Source: Paramecium sonneborni (Eukaryota; Ciliophora; Oligohymenophorea; Peniculida; Parameciidae). From it: a stretch of DNA of 64,000 nucleotides. How positions within the stretch are numbered: position 1 is the stretch's first letter; every line of letters starts with the position of its first letter. This document shows positions 47,588 to 61,715 of this stretch, piece after piece. The DNA is taken from positions 620,441 through 684,440 of the forward strand of contig CAJJDN010000020.1 in the NCBI GenBank assembly GCA_905182985.1, in the 5' to 3' direction. The position numbers and the translations under genes are program-made. The notes beneath the pieces were generated by a model. That model saw only the letters and a list, made by a program, of their open reading frames with translations. It had not been told where the DNA came from and searched no databases.

Positions 47588-48702
47588 TTTATTTTTAAAC
47601 CTTCTTCACATACGTTAATCTATATATTTTTTATGCTGTCACTATTATATTGACTAAAATTTGCTTTATCTATATCAAAAAAATGAAAAAAATGGCTATA
47701 GTAAATAATATCTCAAAGACCAGAGTAAAGAAAGAAAATGAATATCAAAATTTCTCGATTATTAAAGTTGGATGCGACAAGGATTGATAATTTATTCAGA
47801 AATGTACAGTATTTACCATCTTATACTTTTGAAATACAAGTCGATATAAGCTTAAAATTGTTTCTTTAGTTCAGTGATTAAACATTATAATACAAAAAAA
47901 CATTTATTCACTCATTCAAATTTTCTCTCCCAATATTATTAAATTCAATTTCTTAAATCAACAATACATTATATAATCATACAACAATAAACATTTTATG
48001 AATACAATAGGATTCTCAACCTTTATTAAACAATAAAAAAAATTTTCGAAGTTGATAAATCAAATTTTATTGATAATCATAAATATATATTAAATACATC
48101 GACATTGTATTGAAAATAAAATTTTAATTAATTGATAAATATCCTTACGCTTCAATTACTTTTTTAAATATATTGTATCAGCTTTTTACCTTTGGAATAC
48201 TATTTTATTCAATCCATTTGTGAATTAAGCACAAAATTAATATTTTTAAAACATGAATTTAATATTCAATAATACCATTGTCAATAATGATCATATTATA
48301 ATATAATTTATAAACACAAATTGTTAGAAATTTAAAAGTGAACAATTTGAATTTGGTTGATAAATTTCATTCAATTAAAAGTCGATTTTGGTTGGTATTA
48401 TTGACTATTATGGTTTGAAATGCCAATATCTTATTTAAGTATATTAAAATAATCTAACAGATTTGTGTAAAAAAATTAAATTTATTTTCATTATTTAATT
48501 AATTGGAAAGACTTTATTTAGTGCGTCAAGCATTAAAAAATCTATTTTCATCTTTTAAATAAAATAAAAATTAAAAAGCATCACTCAACTCTATTATTAT
48601 TAATTATGAAAACAATTTAATATTTATTCAAACTGATTAATTAATTAAATTGATATAATCCTAAATGATGTAAAGAATTATATAAAAAAATTTTAATAAT
48701 AA
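47588..48702. other. Intergenic spacer with short frames
   Basis: 1.1 kb, A/T-rich. A 34-codon frame beginning at 47684 (MAIVNNISKTRVKKENEYQ) resembles the style of the HTH gene but ends quickly, so it may be a relic. Nothing else seen. Confidence 0.4.
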
Positions 48703-50352
48703 ATGAAAATTAACAAATAAATGCAAAATGCATAATGGAAAATGTTTGAATGTGATCTTATTAATTAAGAGTTTGAAGAATAACAAAGTATAATAGTACC
48801 AAAATTTCCAAAATTTAAAAAACCAACGTTTAATAAATTGTAAATAGTGACTAATGTTTCATACAGAATTAACGTCTGTTCCCCTTCAAAATTAGATGAT
48901 ACTGTATCAATTAGTACAAAGAAATCAACTACAAATGTATAACTATTTAAATAAATTATATAGAGTTAAGGTGGAAGCTACAATTATATAGTTAACCATT
49001 ACATTTAATAAATTAAAGATCATATTAATAGGAGTAATAGGTAAAAAGTGTAAAATTTAATATATTAGATAAGAATTAGAATCTTAAATTATTAGAAATT
49101 TGATATCTTAAAAAGCATAAGCAATATATATGTTAGATATCAAATGGGCAGCCAACTATACATAATATCTATAAAATTAATAATCAAATATTCCCCTTTA
49201 AATAACTAATAATAATCTATTTATTGATGGTGATATTCGCAATACCTATAGATAAAACTTAAAATAAGATTTAGATTTTGTATTGATGAATCGTAACACT
49301 TGGTAATTTTTAATTGCAATTTATGGTGGAGGACCTGAAATTAATTTTAATGATTATTTGGGAATAAGTAATGAATCTTAAAATAATTCAAGAGAGGGTT
49401 CTTTATAAAATATAGATATTAGCATAAATAATAGTTAGACATTTTAAAAATAAAAATTTACTTTACCTGCAATAGGTTTATATAATGAAAATAATTATTG
49501 TTTTATGCATGCAGCAATTTAAAGCTTATTATCAATTGAATAGTTGACTTGTTGGGTTACAATAGAAGGGAAAACAAAAAAATAGGAAGATTATAAATGG
49601 GTTCAATCTTACTATTAAATAATTGATCAAATATAAAATTGTAAGAAGGGAGAGAATATAAAAATTGATATGTTAAAAAAATTAATAAAGAATCAATTTG
49701 CTCCTAATTTATAGCATGATTGTTAAGAGTTTTTATGTTATTTGACTGAATAATTAAACAAAGAATTAAAGCAAAATAAATACGATTAAGCAATAACAGA
49801 AATTCTATTTTAAGGATAAATGATGTAATAAATTTAGTGTCATAAATGTAAATAAATTTCTACAAAATTTGAATCATTTTTTGAATTATCTTTATCAATG
49901 AATAATATGAAGGGATTAAAATAATGTTTAAGTCAATTTTTTGCAAAAGAAGTATTGGAAGACGATTATATGTGTAATCAATGCAATGGAACAACAAAAG
50001 CAATAAAGAAATATTTAATAGGCACTGCACCATAATTTCTAATAATTCATTTAAAACGATTTTAAGAGAAGAAGTTACATAATTAAATTGAATTCTAAAA
50101 TAATTTAGATATCTCTGAATTTTGTTCTGTAAAAGCAAAGTATAAATTGAAATCTGTGATTGTACATTATGGAACATAAGAAAAAGGTCATTATGTGAAT
50201 TTTTCATTAAAAGGAAATTAAGTAAAATTTAATATAAATAAAAGTGGTATTATTTTGATGATCATCGAGTATAACTTGCTAGAGAGTAAGATGTACTAAG
50301 ATAATAAGCTTATATTATATTTTTTGAAAGATTAGATGATTAGTTACTATGA
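48703..50352 (+). CDS. Ubiquitin-specific protease with DUSP domain, ~532 aa
   Basis: ATGs in frame at 48703 and 48721; TGA at 50350-50352; introns at 49041-49068 and 50222-50244. Two further 27-nt GT...AG segments (near 48840-48866 and 48938-48964) are multiples of three without TGA and could also be introns, making the protein slightly shorter. Order: a disordered N terminus, a DUSP-like segment with TWQFLIAIYGGGPEI, then a USP catalytic domain. The Cys box is GLYNENNYCFMHAAIQSLL (catalytic Cys present). QHDCQEFL, two zinc-binding CxxC pairs (CHKC, CNQC) and the His box GHYVNF with WYYFDDHRV follow. All three catalytic positions are intact, so it should cleave ubiquitin. It is cytosolic by default. 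Confidence 0.88.
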
Positions 50353-52167
50353 ATTAATAATTTTGCATATAATAATTATTTTATTTATTAGTTTGATCGA
50401 ATTTGTTAAAGATTAACATTAATTAAATATAATATTCACTAAGGCATCCTCATAAATTTTATTTTTAAATAAAACTTCTTTAAATCTTTACTTTAGGGCG
50501 ATTAATATTAAAAGTAACTTTGTATCTAATTTTTTTTTTTATTGAATTACAATTAAATAAAGATATTAAGTTTAGTTATGAGGTGTTTAATTATTCAAGA
50601 AGTTTTTAGAAACTTTGAATTGGAGATGAATTAGAGTTTAAAATTATAAAAAAGTCTTTGATTAGTGTGATTGATAATTTTAACTTCATGAACATAGATT
50701 ATCTTATTAAATTATTTTATTTATCAATAATTAATTGCTAAAATTAATCTTTTAAGTATCACTTTTCAAATTATGGAACTAATAGAACTATATAATTTTG
50801 GAATTATTATATTTTATTAGATTGTAGATTAGAATTTTTGCTTTTTATTTAATTAATTATAAGATGATTAATGTTAATAATCATCAAGTTAATAATTATT
50901 ATATATTTGATTAGATTTTAAAATTTTAAGGAACTTCATTTTTTAAAATTATTATATTATATTCAATAAGGATTCAAAAGTATCTCTTTTACAGTGGATA
51001 TTTTAAATCCTTTATTTAAAGAATAAATATTATAATTTAGAAATTCTGGGATATAAATCCTATTCATTCCATTTCCTTTCATTTTAATTGAAAATTAATA
51101 AAATATTTTGAATTTAAAAATAAACTCACTTACAAAAAAAGAATATTAATTATAAAATAATTTTTTTGTAATTAAAATTCATTAATTAGAGAACTTAAAA
51201 ATATTAAAATTCTAGATTATTTGATCTACATTTTCTTTCTAATCTATTAAAAACTCAAAACTTAAAAAAGTAATTTTAATTTCTTTTTGTGAGTAAAATT
51301 ACTCTCAAAAAGCAATCTGATTTACTGAAGATTATCAAGATAGTTTCTTAGAGTATACTATATTTTAAGTTGAAAAATTAAATTAAGAAATGTGTTTAAG
51401 ATATTGATAGTTTAACTGATAATCTCCATGATAATTAACTTTATTTGGCCGTGCTTTAAAGCCTTTTGCATGTTAATATTCATACACCAAATCTCCTTCA
51501 TATTTGGTTCGACTAGTCTATTAAATTAACTCATTTAGAATATTCAATTTACTTAGAGACTAATTTATTAAGGTGATGAAATATATATAAACGGATCAAG
51601 CATTCGAGCTATCAAATTTTTAAATAATTTATATATCAAAATCATAAGTATCATGATACTTTTGAGAATTCCATAATCTAATTCATTTTGAATCTTAGGC
51701 TCTATTTTATCAGAAGTCTATCTTAATAGTTTTTATATATTTTACTCATATTTGAATGGAATGAGATGATAATATAAAAATGTGATTTAATTTTTATTAC
51801 ACTTTTTATTCAACCAATTAAGTTCAATTTATTAATTTATTTATTATAATCATCTATTTCTTGCATTAATTATTGTATTTTTCTTTCTTCTTATTTACTT
51901 TTTTCTAACTATCTCATAATTTTTTACATAAAAATTATAATATATCAATTAATTATTTACTAATATGCTTTATTTCAATTTTCCTGGTCACTTAGTTGAA
52001 GAATTCTTCTAATTTTATTAAATGTCTATGAATTCAAAAAGTCTAGGTACAACAGATAGATAATATAATATTTACGAATTTATCTATCTAGGAACATTAT
52101 TCATTATTCTACATATTTATGAATACAATCTTGATATATTTTATATATTAATAATATTAAATAACCA
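50353..52167. other. Long intergenic stretch
   Basis: 1.8 kb between the active USP and the MAP kinase. A plus-strand frame around 50575-50860 stays open (KIIKKSLISVIDNFNFMNI, then LIKLFYLSII) but has a TGA near its middle and no start, so at most it is a relic. The rest is A/T-rich with no recognisable feature. Confidence 0.45.
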
Positions 52168-53352
<1,185 letters not shown>

Positions 53353-53386
53353 TAATATAAATCAATAATAACATAATTATTATTTT

Positions 53387-55382
53387 ATGAAACCAATTGA
53401 AATTGTTTAGCTAATTCAAAATTTCTAAAAGCAACAGAACTACCCAAATATAGTATACATTATATCTTACAAGTATTTATATATTCTCTATTTATTAGTT
53501 GGATTCAAAATTTTATTGATTCTGCCAAATTTTAAGGTAATAAATTACTACCTATGAAACCTATTAATCATGATATTGTTGATGAAATTAAATCTAATAT
53601 CATTTAGTAATACATATTTAAAATTATTAGATATCAAGATGATATTTTCAATTCATTTTTAAAAGATAATTTAACATTAAATGTAGATTACATTTATATT
53701 AATGAATTGATATGGTCAAATTTAAATGTAATCTTATTAATAATTTGAAGACTCTTTATGATGGGTATTGTGTTAAAAGATAATTGACAAATTTTAATTA
53801 AATCAACCAATTTAATATTTTTAACTTTATTCCTATTTATCAATCCTAACAACATTATATTGAGGGAATTTAATAATTTGATTCCACCTGGAATATTTAA
53901 TAAATATATACAAATCTAGAAAATGCATTATAAAATTAATTATTACTCTCAATTCCAAAATCAAATTTCATTAAATTGTATATTCTTAAGAATGAGGATC
54001 AAACCAATTTTGTTCAAATTATTTAAGAATTAAGGGAAAAAAAGATAGAATTAGAAATTCTAGTAGATACAATTCAGTTACATAATAAAAAATATATTAT
54101 AATGGATATAAAGTAAATGAATAAGGGATTCTATTTGAATTAAACAATACCTACAAATTAAATTAGAAATGAAGAATAAATAAGTTATGAATATTTTGAA
54201 GATTACAGAAAAGGATTATCTATATTCGAAGATCAATAAAGTTTATTAAGTTGTATGTTAAAATGCTATGAAAGTATAGATGCTATAAGAAATTAAATCT
54301 TTAATGATTAATCTGAAAAATATAAGAATCTGAAGTAAATATTAGAAGAATCATATTATGGATTTAGTGAATATGTTTATTATGATTAATTAGATTATGA
54401 ATTCTTTGAAGAGAAATAGGTAACTATAACAAAATCTCGTTATGATGCAGTATACATTTATAATAATGAAAACAGAATAATAATTAATAATTAAAAGAAT
54501 ATTCGTTAATTGGTGGAGTCTTTATTAAGTCATCCATAATTGTAATGTGATTTCAATTCAGTCTTATTTGAGAGTAGTAATGAATATTATACTGAAGATA
54601 TTGATTTTACAAAACCAGCTTATTGTTTAAAGGAAGGATATACATATTAATTAAGGAAATTGATGTGTTAAGAACATAATATTAATAATGAAGATCGAAT
54701 ATAAATAAGAGTTCTTTAATGTCTATATGAAAATATTGGTTATCAAGAATACAAATCTTTTGCCCCTATATAAAAATGTTACATAAGTCAATGGAATAAT
54801 TTATAAAATCTGCATCTATTAATAGCTAATTTATTTGAAGAAATTAATTAAGAGAATTATACATAACATAGATTGAATAAGAAATATAGTTTGTATTTCC
54901 AAACAGATTAATAAGGATAAAAAATATGTTCATTTTGTTTGCAGAAATTCTGTAATAATTGTTAAGTACCATTTAATGATAAACCATTGAAATTTGGTAA
55001 AAGAATAATCAACATTTATGTGATATATCAAGAAATGTAAATTAAAGTTCCTCGCTTTTAACCTTAAATCTTTGATAATTATTTCCTAAGAGAATATTTT
55101 GAGGTGGATTGGGCTTAAGATTAAATTCTAATTTTGAACATAAATTAAGATTAAATCAAACCTTATAATGTTAAATATTATTTTGATTCACGTATGTACT
55201 TATTTAATATTTCAGATCTTTATTAGTTATATGGAATAATAGAAAAGGTATCATAATCTGAATATTAATGCTATTGTAGAAAGAATTAATTATGGTATAA
55301 ATTTTCATAAAATAAATATGAGTAAGTTGATAATCTAAATGATGATTTGAATGTAATTAAACTGTTTTATATAAGAAAATGA
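53387..55382 (+). CDS. DUSP-USP-like protein lacking catalytic Cys and His (predicted pseudo-deubiquitinase), 648 aa
   Basis: ATG at 53387, introns at 53473-53498 and 53728-53750, TGA at 55380-55382. The N terminus is a clear DUSP domain once spliced (VYIISYNWIQNF, then the family's Pro/Ile-Asn loop LLPMKPINHDI). A USP-like framework follows. Its Cys box aligns to GLSIFEDQQSLLSCMLKC, where the residue expected to be the catalytic Cys is Gln (or Ser if one gap is allowed). The zinc-type insert CSFCLQKFCNNC is present. The C-terminal box SEYQCYCRKNQLWYKF has Glu in place of the catalytic His of the usual GHYxAY. The scaffold is retained but both key residues are gone, so ubiquitin binding without cleavage is the natural guess. 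The reading frame is long and intact, so this is not simple decay. Confidence 0.75.
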
Positions 55383-55427
55383 TATGAATAATTTTATAAT
55401 ATAAATTTAGAAATTATATAAATAATA

Positions 55428-56588
55428 ATGAGAAATAGAAAGGAACTTGGATAATCATTTAAAATGAATGGTCCAATACCAAAAATTGATAAGACTCCAG
55501 TGAAAAGAAGGAGTTGTGAATGTTCGGAATGTGGTTAAGTAAACAAAAAAATGTAATATATTGGATCTATAATCTAACAATTTCATCCATATTTTAATAT
55601 AGCTTTTAAATTGTTTGAAAATGAAAGAAAGAATCAAGAAAAGTAAACTAAGATTCAATAACAGAAATAATTAAGATTAAGAAATAAGAGACATAATCAT
55701 AATAAAGATATGTTAAAAAGAGCAGTCAATGTAATTACAATATAAGATGCGTTAACAAATAATAGGAGAAAAAATGTAGAACTACCTCCTATAAATATGT
55801 GTTCTTTAAAAGAAATAAAATATAATTCATCGAATAGTACATTATCAGTTGTACCATAAAGAAAAATGTGGGATAAACGATAAACTACAATTAAGTTTCA
55901 ATACAACAAAAACAATGGTCATAATCAAAGATGTTACTTGCCTGCTATTCCTTTAGATTCTCATCTAGTATTTAGGATTAATAAAGTTATTTACTAATAA
56001 TATATCTTAAGACATCAGTAAGGAACTGTTGATGATTTTAATTTTAAATTACGAATTAATATTTTTGATGAAAAATAAGAACCTTAACCAATTAAACATT
56101 AATTATTGGTTCCACCTATTAGATAAGAAGAAGATTATGATGAAGATGAATCTATAATTGAATCAGTTTAATAAATGCCGATTAAAAATAAACCTATAAG
56201 AGAAGAATAATATAAATAAATCTTGAAATATAATAAAAGAAGTTTTGCTAATCTTGTTGAATAGGCCTAACTAACAGAAAGAAAAGCTATACAGAATTTA
56301 ATTAAAATTAGTATTCTTATCTATCTTAAATAGGTAATAGTCATAGAATCCTACCATTAATATTTGATTAATAGCCGTTACCAATTTATATGATTCATAG
56401 TAATTATTTAGATGCTCAAAAGACATCCAAAAGTACTAAGTTAATTAAATTAGAAAAGTCATAACCAGCTATGCTAAAGTAATTAATAATAATTTAATTT
56501 AAGATCATAAAGTTAGCATGTTAAAATAATAGCCATAAATAAACATAAAAAGAACTAAACAGCAGGATCAGTATTGTTAAGATTATGA
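55428..56588 (+). CDS. Unrecognised basic protein, 370 aa
   Basis: ATG at 55428, introns at 56311-56333 and 56479-56503, TGA at 56586-56588. Rich in Lys, Arg, Gln and Asn with few hydrophobic runs. An early CECSECGQ could be a zinc site but lacks a second pair. Helical segments (FHPYFNIAFKLFENERKNQ) alternate with Pro-containing stretches (VELPPINM, YLPAIPLDSH). An acidic patch EEDYDEDESIIES lies near residue 240. The tail is Ser/Lys-rich. It follows the DUSP-USP-like gene by 45 bp on the same strand. No family recognised; probably a nuclear or cytoskeletal scaffold, with low certainty. Confidence 0.6.
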
Positions 56589-56772
56589 AATTCTTGTTAA
56601 ATATTTCATAAGTAGTTGATTATATGAATTATTAATTCTAATTATTTATAATATCATAAAATATTATAAAAATGAACAAATATTTTTTTTAATATTTTAA
56701 ATAATTTAATTTTTTGATTTGAGTAAATTATAAATAATATGTCTATAATGATTTGAAAAGTTATATATAAAT

Positions 56773-58149
56773 TCATTATTCGAAAACATTAATAGCAGAA
56801 TGAGAAAATTGAATTTTTTCATCTTTAAATTTAGCATCAAATCCTGATAAATTTAAATATTTTTATTCTAGTGTTGGCTGATTATTCATATTTTCTTCAA
56901 TATCATCAAAATCAACAGTTTCAAGTTATTAAATAAAATCCATATGAGGTTGACTTGCAGCAATTTTGATTGGGGCTTAAGATGATTATTTTAATTATAC
57001 AGCATCCTAAAATGAAGGAACATATTTAACTGCATTAGAAGATGAAGATCCTAAAATAAATAAATAAATAAAATACCAAGATTAGAAATATTTGATTATT
57101 TTTTAGTATTTGATCTTTGAGCAGGATCATTTGCAGGTACAGCTAAAAAAGATGCTTAAAGTTTAACTTCTTATATAGATTCTTTATGTTATGATTTATT
57201 AGACCATTCAAATATATTATCATATGTATTAGTATTGCTGCATTATTTCATTAATGTTTTAAGCATATCATAATCAGGTTAATCTTCAAATGCTAGATTT
57301 TTTAAATATCTTAAAATAATATAATTTTTAAATACTTTAGATAATCAGCAAATTGTATAGGTAATTCTTTACATAAGGAATCAATAGTAGTATTCATTTT
57401 GACTTCTCCAACTGCTATAGTTCTATCTTTTTCTCCAATATTTTACAAATTTTACCATGGTAACTTGCTTAAAATCATTATCATAAATTACCCTAAAATT
57501 AGGTAGATTATGACATACATCATAGATTCTAAATCATCTTTTCTGCTAATTTCAAATCCTTTATGAGCAGCAATTGAAGCATATCTTGTTGTTCCTATAA
57601 ATGATTTTCTATCTTTAAATGGACTCTCATCATATAATATATTTACATATGTCTTCCTTTATCTAAAATAGATTTTGAAACACCGAAATCTACTAAATAT
57701 ACAATTGATGTATTTTATTTGCCCATCATAATATTTTCTGGTTTTAAATCTCTATGAACTATTCCTCTTTAATGTACTGATTTAAACACAGATAATAATT
57801 AATCTAATAATTATAAACCAGATTTTAGTGATAATTATTTATATGTTCGATTATAATATCCTAGGTCTTTTCCCAATAATTCAACAACCATTACATTATA
57901 ATTTTATTCTGCTCCAAACCAATATAATTTTGTTATTCCTTATATTCCTTATAATTTAGTCAGTAAATAAACTTCTCTATCCAATGTCTCATGTTCTCCT
58001 TTTTCTAATTTTACTGCAACTTCTTCTCTTGTCACTTTATGAATTGCCAAATATACTACACCAAAAGATCCTGAACTTAGTTGATTCTTTATTATATATT
58101 TGTTATCAAAAATTTTAGGTTCTAGATAACTACTTGGTAATTTTTTCAT
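56773..58149 (-). CDS. Casein kinase 1 family kinase, 425 aa
   Basis: ATG at 58147-58149, TGA at 56773-56775, introns at 57624-57646, 57468-57491, 57310-57335 and 57051-57076. The 24-nt intron at 57468-57491 is a multiple of three with no TGA; removing it gives GKLPWQ as in CK1. CK1 signatures: SSGSFGVVYLA, VAVKLEKGE, HRDLKPENIMMG, VDFGVSK and, across the first intron, RHIPFKDRKSFIGTTRYAS, the CK1 substitute for the APE region. The C-terminal ~130 residues are Ser/Gln-rich and end in an acidic segment. CK1 kinases phosphorylate primed Ser/Thr sites. The neighbour upstream on the plus strand is convergent, and a divergent coiled-coil gene follows. Confidence 0.9.
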
Positions 58150-58638
58150 ATTTAATAATTATATTCAAGAATCAAATAAACAAGAATATAATCTTTATTT
58201 TACATTTTCATTCAAATAAGAAATATAATCATATATAATTACTATTTACTATCTAAACTACTAATTAAACATATATTTACAAAGTCCTCTATTTTTAATA
58301 TATTTAATTTACTACTATATTTCTATTCTAAATGATAATTAATATAATCATATAATCATATAATGCTTCTTATTCATAAAGCTCTCTTATATAGATCATT
58401 TATATTATTTCTGATGTTATATTTAATCAATATTTTATTATTATATCAAGTATCTGATTACTCATTTTAAATTCTTTTTGTTTAAATAAATTATTTACAA
58501 TTCTATACTTTATTTTAACTTTTTTAAGTGCTCTTTTATCTGATTCTCATTTTACAATCAAATTAAACACTATCACAAAATAAATCAATTATTATCTAAA
58601 TAAAATTTAATTTATTTTTATAATCTAAATTTCCTCAA
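58150..58638. other. Divergent intergenic with a possible small minus-strand relic
   Basis: About 490 bp between divergent genes. On the minus strand, about 58300-58550, two coding-looking pieces (RALKKVKIKYRIVNNLFKQ and SEIIQMIYIRELYEQEALYD) are separated by TGA and do not join through any obvious intron. Perhaps a lost small gene. Otherwise AT spacer. Confidence 0.35.
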
Positions 58639-61512
58639 ATGGTTCCTAAAAATCCTGTTAGTGATATTAATACTCTTGTATTGAAACAATATAAGATTAT
58701 GTATGAAGAGATTTGTTTAAGGTTTAAATCTGAAAAAGAGACTTAAGCCAAAGAACTTGAAATCTTGAAAGATAAATACGATAATCTATAAAAAAGATGG
58801 GAAACTCTTAATTAATTAAAAGATAAATTTGATGCAAAACTCAAATAAGATACTAATGATCCTAAATCATTAAATTAAGTTCATAAAACATCTGGACATT
58901 AATAAACTAATTTTTAACCTAATTCAGAAAAATAATTATTTTTTACTTAAATTTAATAGTTAAATGATTAAATTGCTAAATAAAAAAAATAAATTTAAGA
59001 ATTAAATGATAAAAATGAAAAGCACTCTATTGATAATAAAAAACTAGAAATTGAAAATAAAAAATATTCTGAATAACTAAATTAAATTAGAAAATCATCT
59101 AATCATAAAATTAATGATCAATAAATATTGCAATATGAAGATAATATATAAAAATTTATTTAAACTATTGAGGACATGAAAAATGAGAAAAATAATAATG
59201 AAAAGCTAATTGAAAAATTAACAAAAGAAAATTAAGTTTTATATTAAACAAATGATGAACTTAAAAAAAAACATCATGAACATGATAAAAATTAATAACA
59301 AAAAAATTAGTTTTAATTATAATTAAGTGAATTAGGATTAAAAAATAGTCAGTTAGAAAAATTAGTTAAAGATTTGGAAAAATAATAACAATATTAATAA
59401 GATCTAGCTTAATAAAATGCTAAATAAATGGAAGATAAACAGTAAGAAATATAAATATTATAATAAAAAAATTAGGAATATTAAAAAGAATTATAAAATC
59501 TAAATTAATTGTAGATTGTATATAATGAATAATAATAATAACTTTAACATTTAGCTGATGTTATATAATAATTGGAGAAAAAACTTTCAGAATCTGCTAA
59601 TTAAAAATCAAATGAATCTGAAAAGAAATAATAATAACAAAAATATGATGATTTATATTAATAATATACAGAACTATAGACTTAAGACATAATGAAATAG
59701 GAATGGCTTAATCTATAAAAATCTTAACTTGAAGATATTAAATAAGAGAATGAATAATTAAATCATAGAATAGAAGAATTGTAATAATAAAATACTCTTT
59801 TGATTGGTTAGCTTGAATCTTAAAAGGATGATACTAGATTAACTTTAAGTTAATTATAAGATTAGGTAAATTCTTATGAACATATTGTTTCTGATAAGAA
59901 TTAAGAAATTCAATAATTAAATTTAGAGATATCAAAATAAAAGTTTAATTTAAAAAACGATGACTATGAAGAAAAAATTAAATAATTGAAAACACAATAT
60001 GAAAAATCAGAATCAGAATCTAAAATGAAAATTGAATGGATGGAAATATAAAATACAGAATTAGAAGAAACTATTAATGAATATGAAAAAAAAATATCAA
60101 ATTTTGTGGAATAATTGAGTTAATTATCTAAAATTAATTCAGAAGATAATTCTGAAAAGATTGTTGAACTTTAAGAACATCTTAAATAATATGAACTTAT
60201 AGTTAATAATAAAAATATTGAAATTGATGAATTGAAGAAATAAATTAATGAGATAAATAAAAAATAAAGTGATGAAGATTTTGAAAAGAAGTTTTTAAAT
60301 TTACAAACATAATATGAAAAATTAGAAACTGAAAATCAGATGAAATAATAATGGTAGAATATTTAAGAAGAAGAACAATAAGAATAAGTTAATTAATTAA
60401 ATGCATAAATAGATAAATTAAATGATGAATTGTCTTAAACATAAAATTTAAACTAAAAATGTAAATTTTAATTTTATTTTAGTACAAAATACATTATAAT
60501 AAGAAAATGAAAAAAATGAATAATTGATTAAATAATCTTAATAATAACTTTTAGATATTTAAAATTCATTTAATTCAGGAAATATTAAAAATGCCTTACG
60601 AAAATCAATTAAAAAAGAAGAATCATTTGAAGAAGAAGCAAATACAAAAAAAAATTAAGATGAATAATGTGTGAATGATTTAAAGGATAAAATTATAGCA
60701 TTAAATGAAGAATTAGGTGAATATGAAGAGAATTAAATAAATTTACAGTAATAAATAACTTAGTTAACAGAATAGAAAAATAAAATTTAATCTTAATATG
60801 AAGAAATGTATAATTATTATTCAAGTATAATATTTATAAAATTATATAATAGAAGCTTATGATTAAGTATAAGACTTAACAGTTTAAGTTGAGGATCTTA
60901 AGAAAATAATTTTAGACAAAGAAAATTAGATAGTAGAAAATTAATATTAGATATAATAATTGGAGGAATAACTATTATAAATGAATGAAATAAATAAGGA
61001 TGCTATTAATGAAAATTAAGATATAAATGAAATGAAAGCATTTTATGAGCAAAAGTTTTTAGAGTAGGGAACATTAATATAAAATTTATAATAGTAATTA
61101 GAATAAACTTCAGATTAAGATTATTATTAAAAGATGAACAAAATATTATAAGAGAATGAAGAATTAAGATAATTAAGAAGTGAAAATTAAGAAGAATTAA
61201 ATAGAAAAGATTAGATGATAGAGGAATTATAATTATAAATGTTAACATAATCATAAGTGACAGGAAGTTCTGGTATTTATAATTAATATATATATAGATC
61301 TACAAGAAAGAAAAAGAAGACAAGAGTTATTAGAAAAAGTAAAAGAGGATAAATCTGATATTTCTGGATCTTCAAATGAATAATTGATTTAGAAAATAGG
61401 TAATTAGAGTAATGGAGAAAGTGCAAAATAATCTCTAAAATTAGATAATACACAAGATTTATCAAAATCTTCAAAACCTAAAAGTGCTAAGAGTTTAGAT
61501 TTTCAAGAGTGA
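58639..61512 (+). CDS. Long coiled-coil protein, 932 aa
   Basis: ATG at 58639, introns at 60461-60482, 60825-60852 and 61273-61297, TGA at 61510-61512. After a short N terminus (MVPKNPVSDINTLV) nearly the whole chain is heptad-patterned Glu/Gln/Lys/Leu sequence with few prolines or glycines (e.g. ENKKYSEQLNQIRKS, then YEEKIKQLKTQYEKSESESK), so it should form a very long parallel or antiparallel coiled coil. The C terminus is a short Ser/Lys tail (KSSKPKSAKSLDFQE). The Gln is mostly TAA/TAG. No family can be named from sequence of this kind; golgin-, basal-body- or cytoskeleton-type scaffolds are all possible. Confidence 0.8.
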
Positions 61513-61547
61513 ATTTGTTTCTAATTTATTTAAAAATAAATGTATGA

Positions 61548-61691
61548 TCATGCCTTCTTAGGTTTGAACACAACAGCTGCTAATTTTAATACTCCAAATA
61601 AAATGGCTGCTTTAAAGAATTCTTTAAATTGCTTGCTTCTAAATTCTCTTGTTGCTTATTATTTCTCTTATTGTGGTTGAAGGAAGAACAT
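61548..61691 (-). CDS. 47-residue single-span membrane protein (TOM5/TOM7-like?)
   Basis: Intronless frame from ATG at 61689-61691 to TGA at 61548-61550. Layout: a short Gln-rich start (MFFLQPQQEKQQ), a basic amphipathic helix (REFRSKQFKEFF), one hydrophobic helix (AAILFGVLKLAAVVF) and the tail KPKKA. Cytosolic-basic then membrane helix then a few lysines is the layout of small tail-anchored subunits of the mitochondrial outer-membrane TOM complex, but no TOM motif is diagnostic at this size. It lies only 24 bp from the divergent COG2 start and 35 bp from the convergent stop of the coiled-coil gene, so it fills the space exactly. A plus-strand 46-codon frame overlaps it but has no such structure. 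Confidence 0.55.
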
Positions 61692-61715
61692 TTAATTATA
61701 TATTTAATTTTATTT

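Noticed and set aside
57600..57660. Apparent frameshift in the casein kinase 1 activation region
   Set aside because: A 23-nt intron at 57624-57646 restores the frame and produces the canonical CK1 motif RHIPFKDRKS.
61540..61680. Plus-strand 46-codon frame MYDHAFLGLN...
   Set aside because: It is antisense to the 47-residue frame on the minus strand, ends without joining COG2, and has no recognisable structure.
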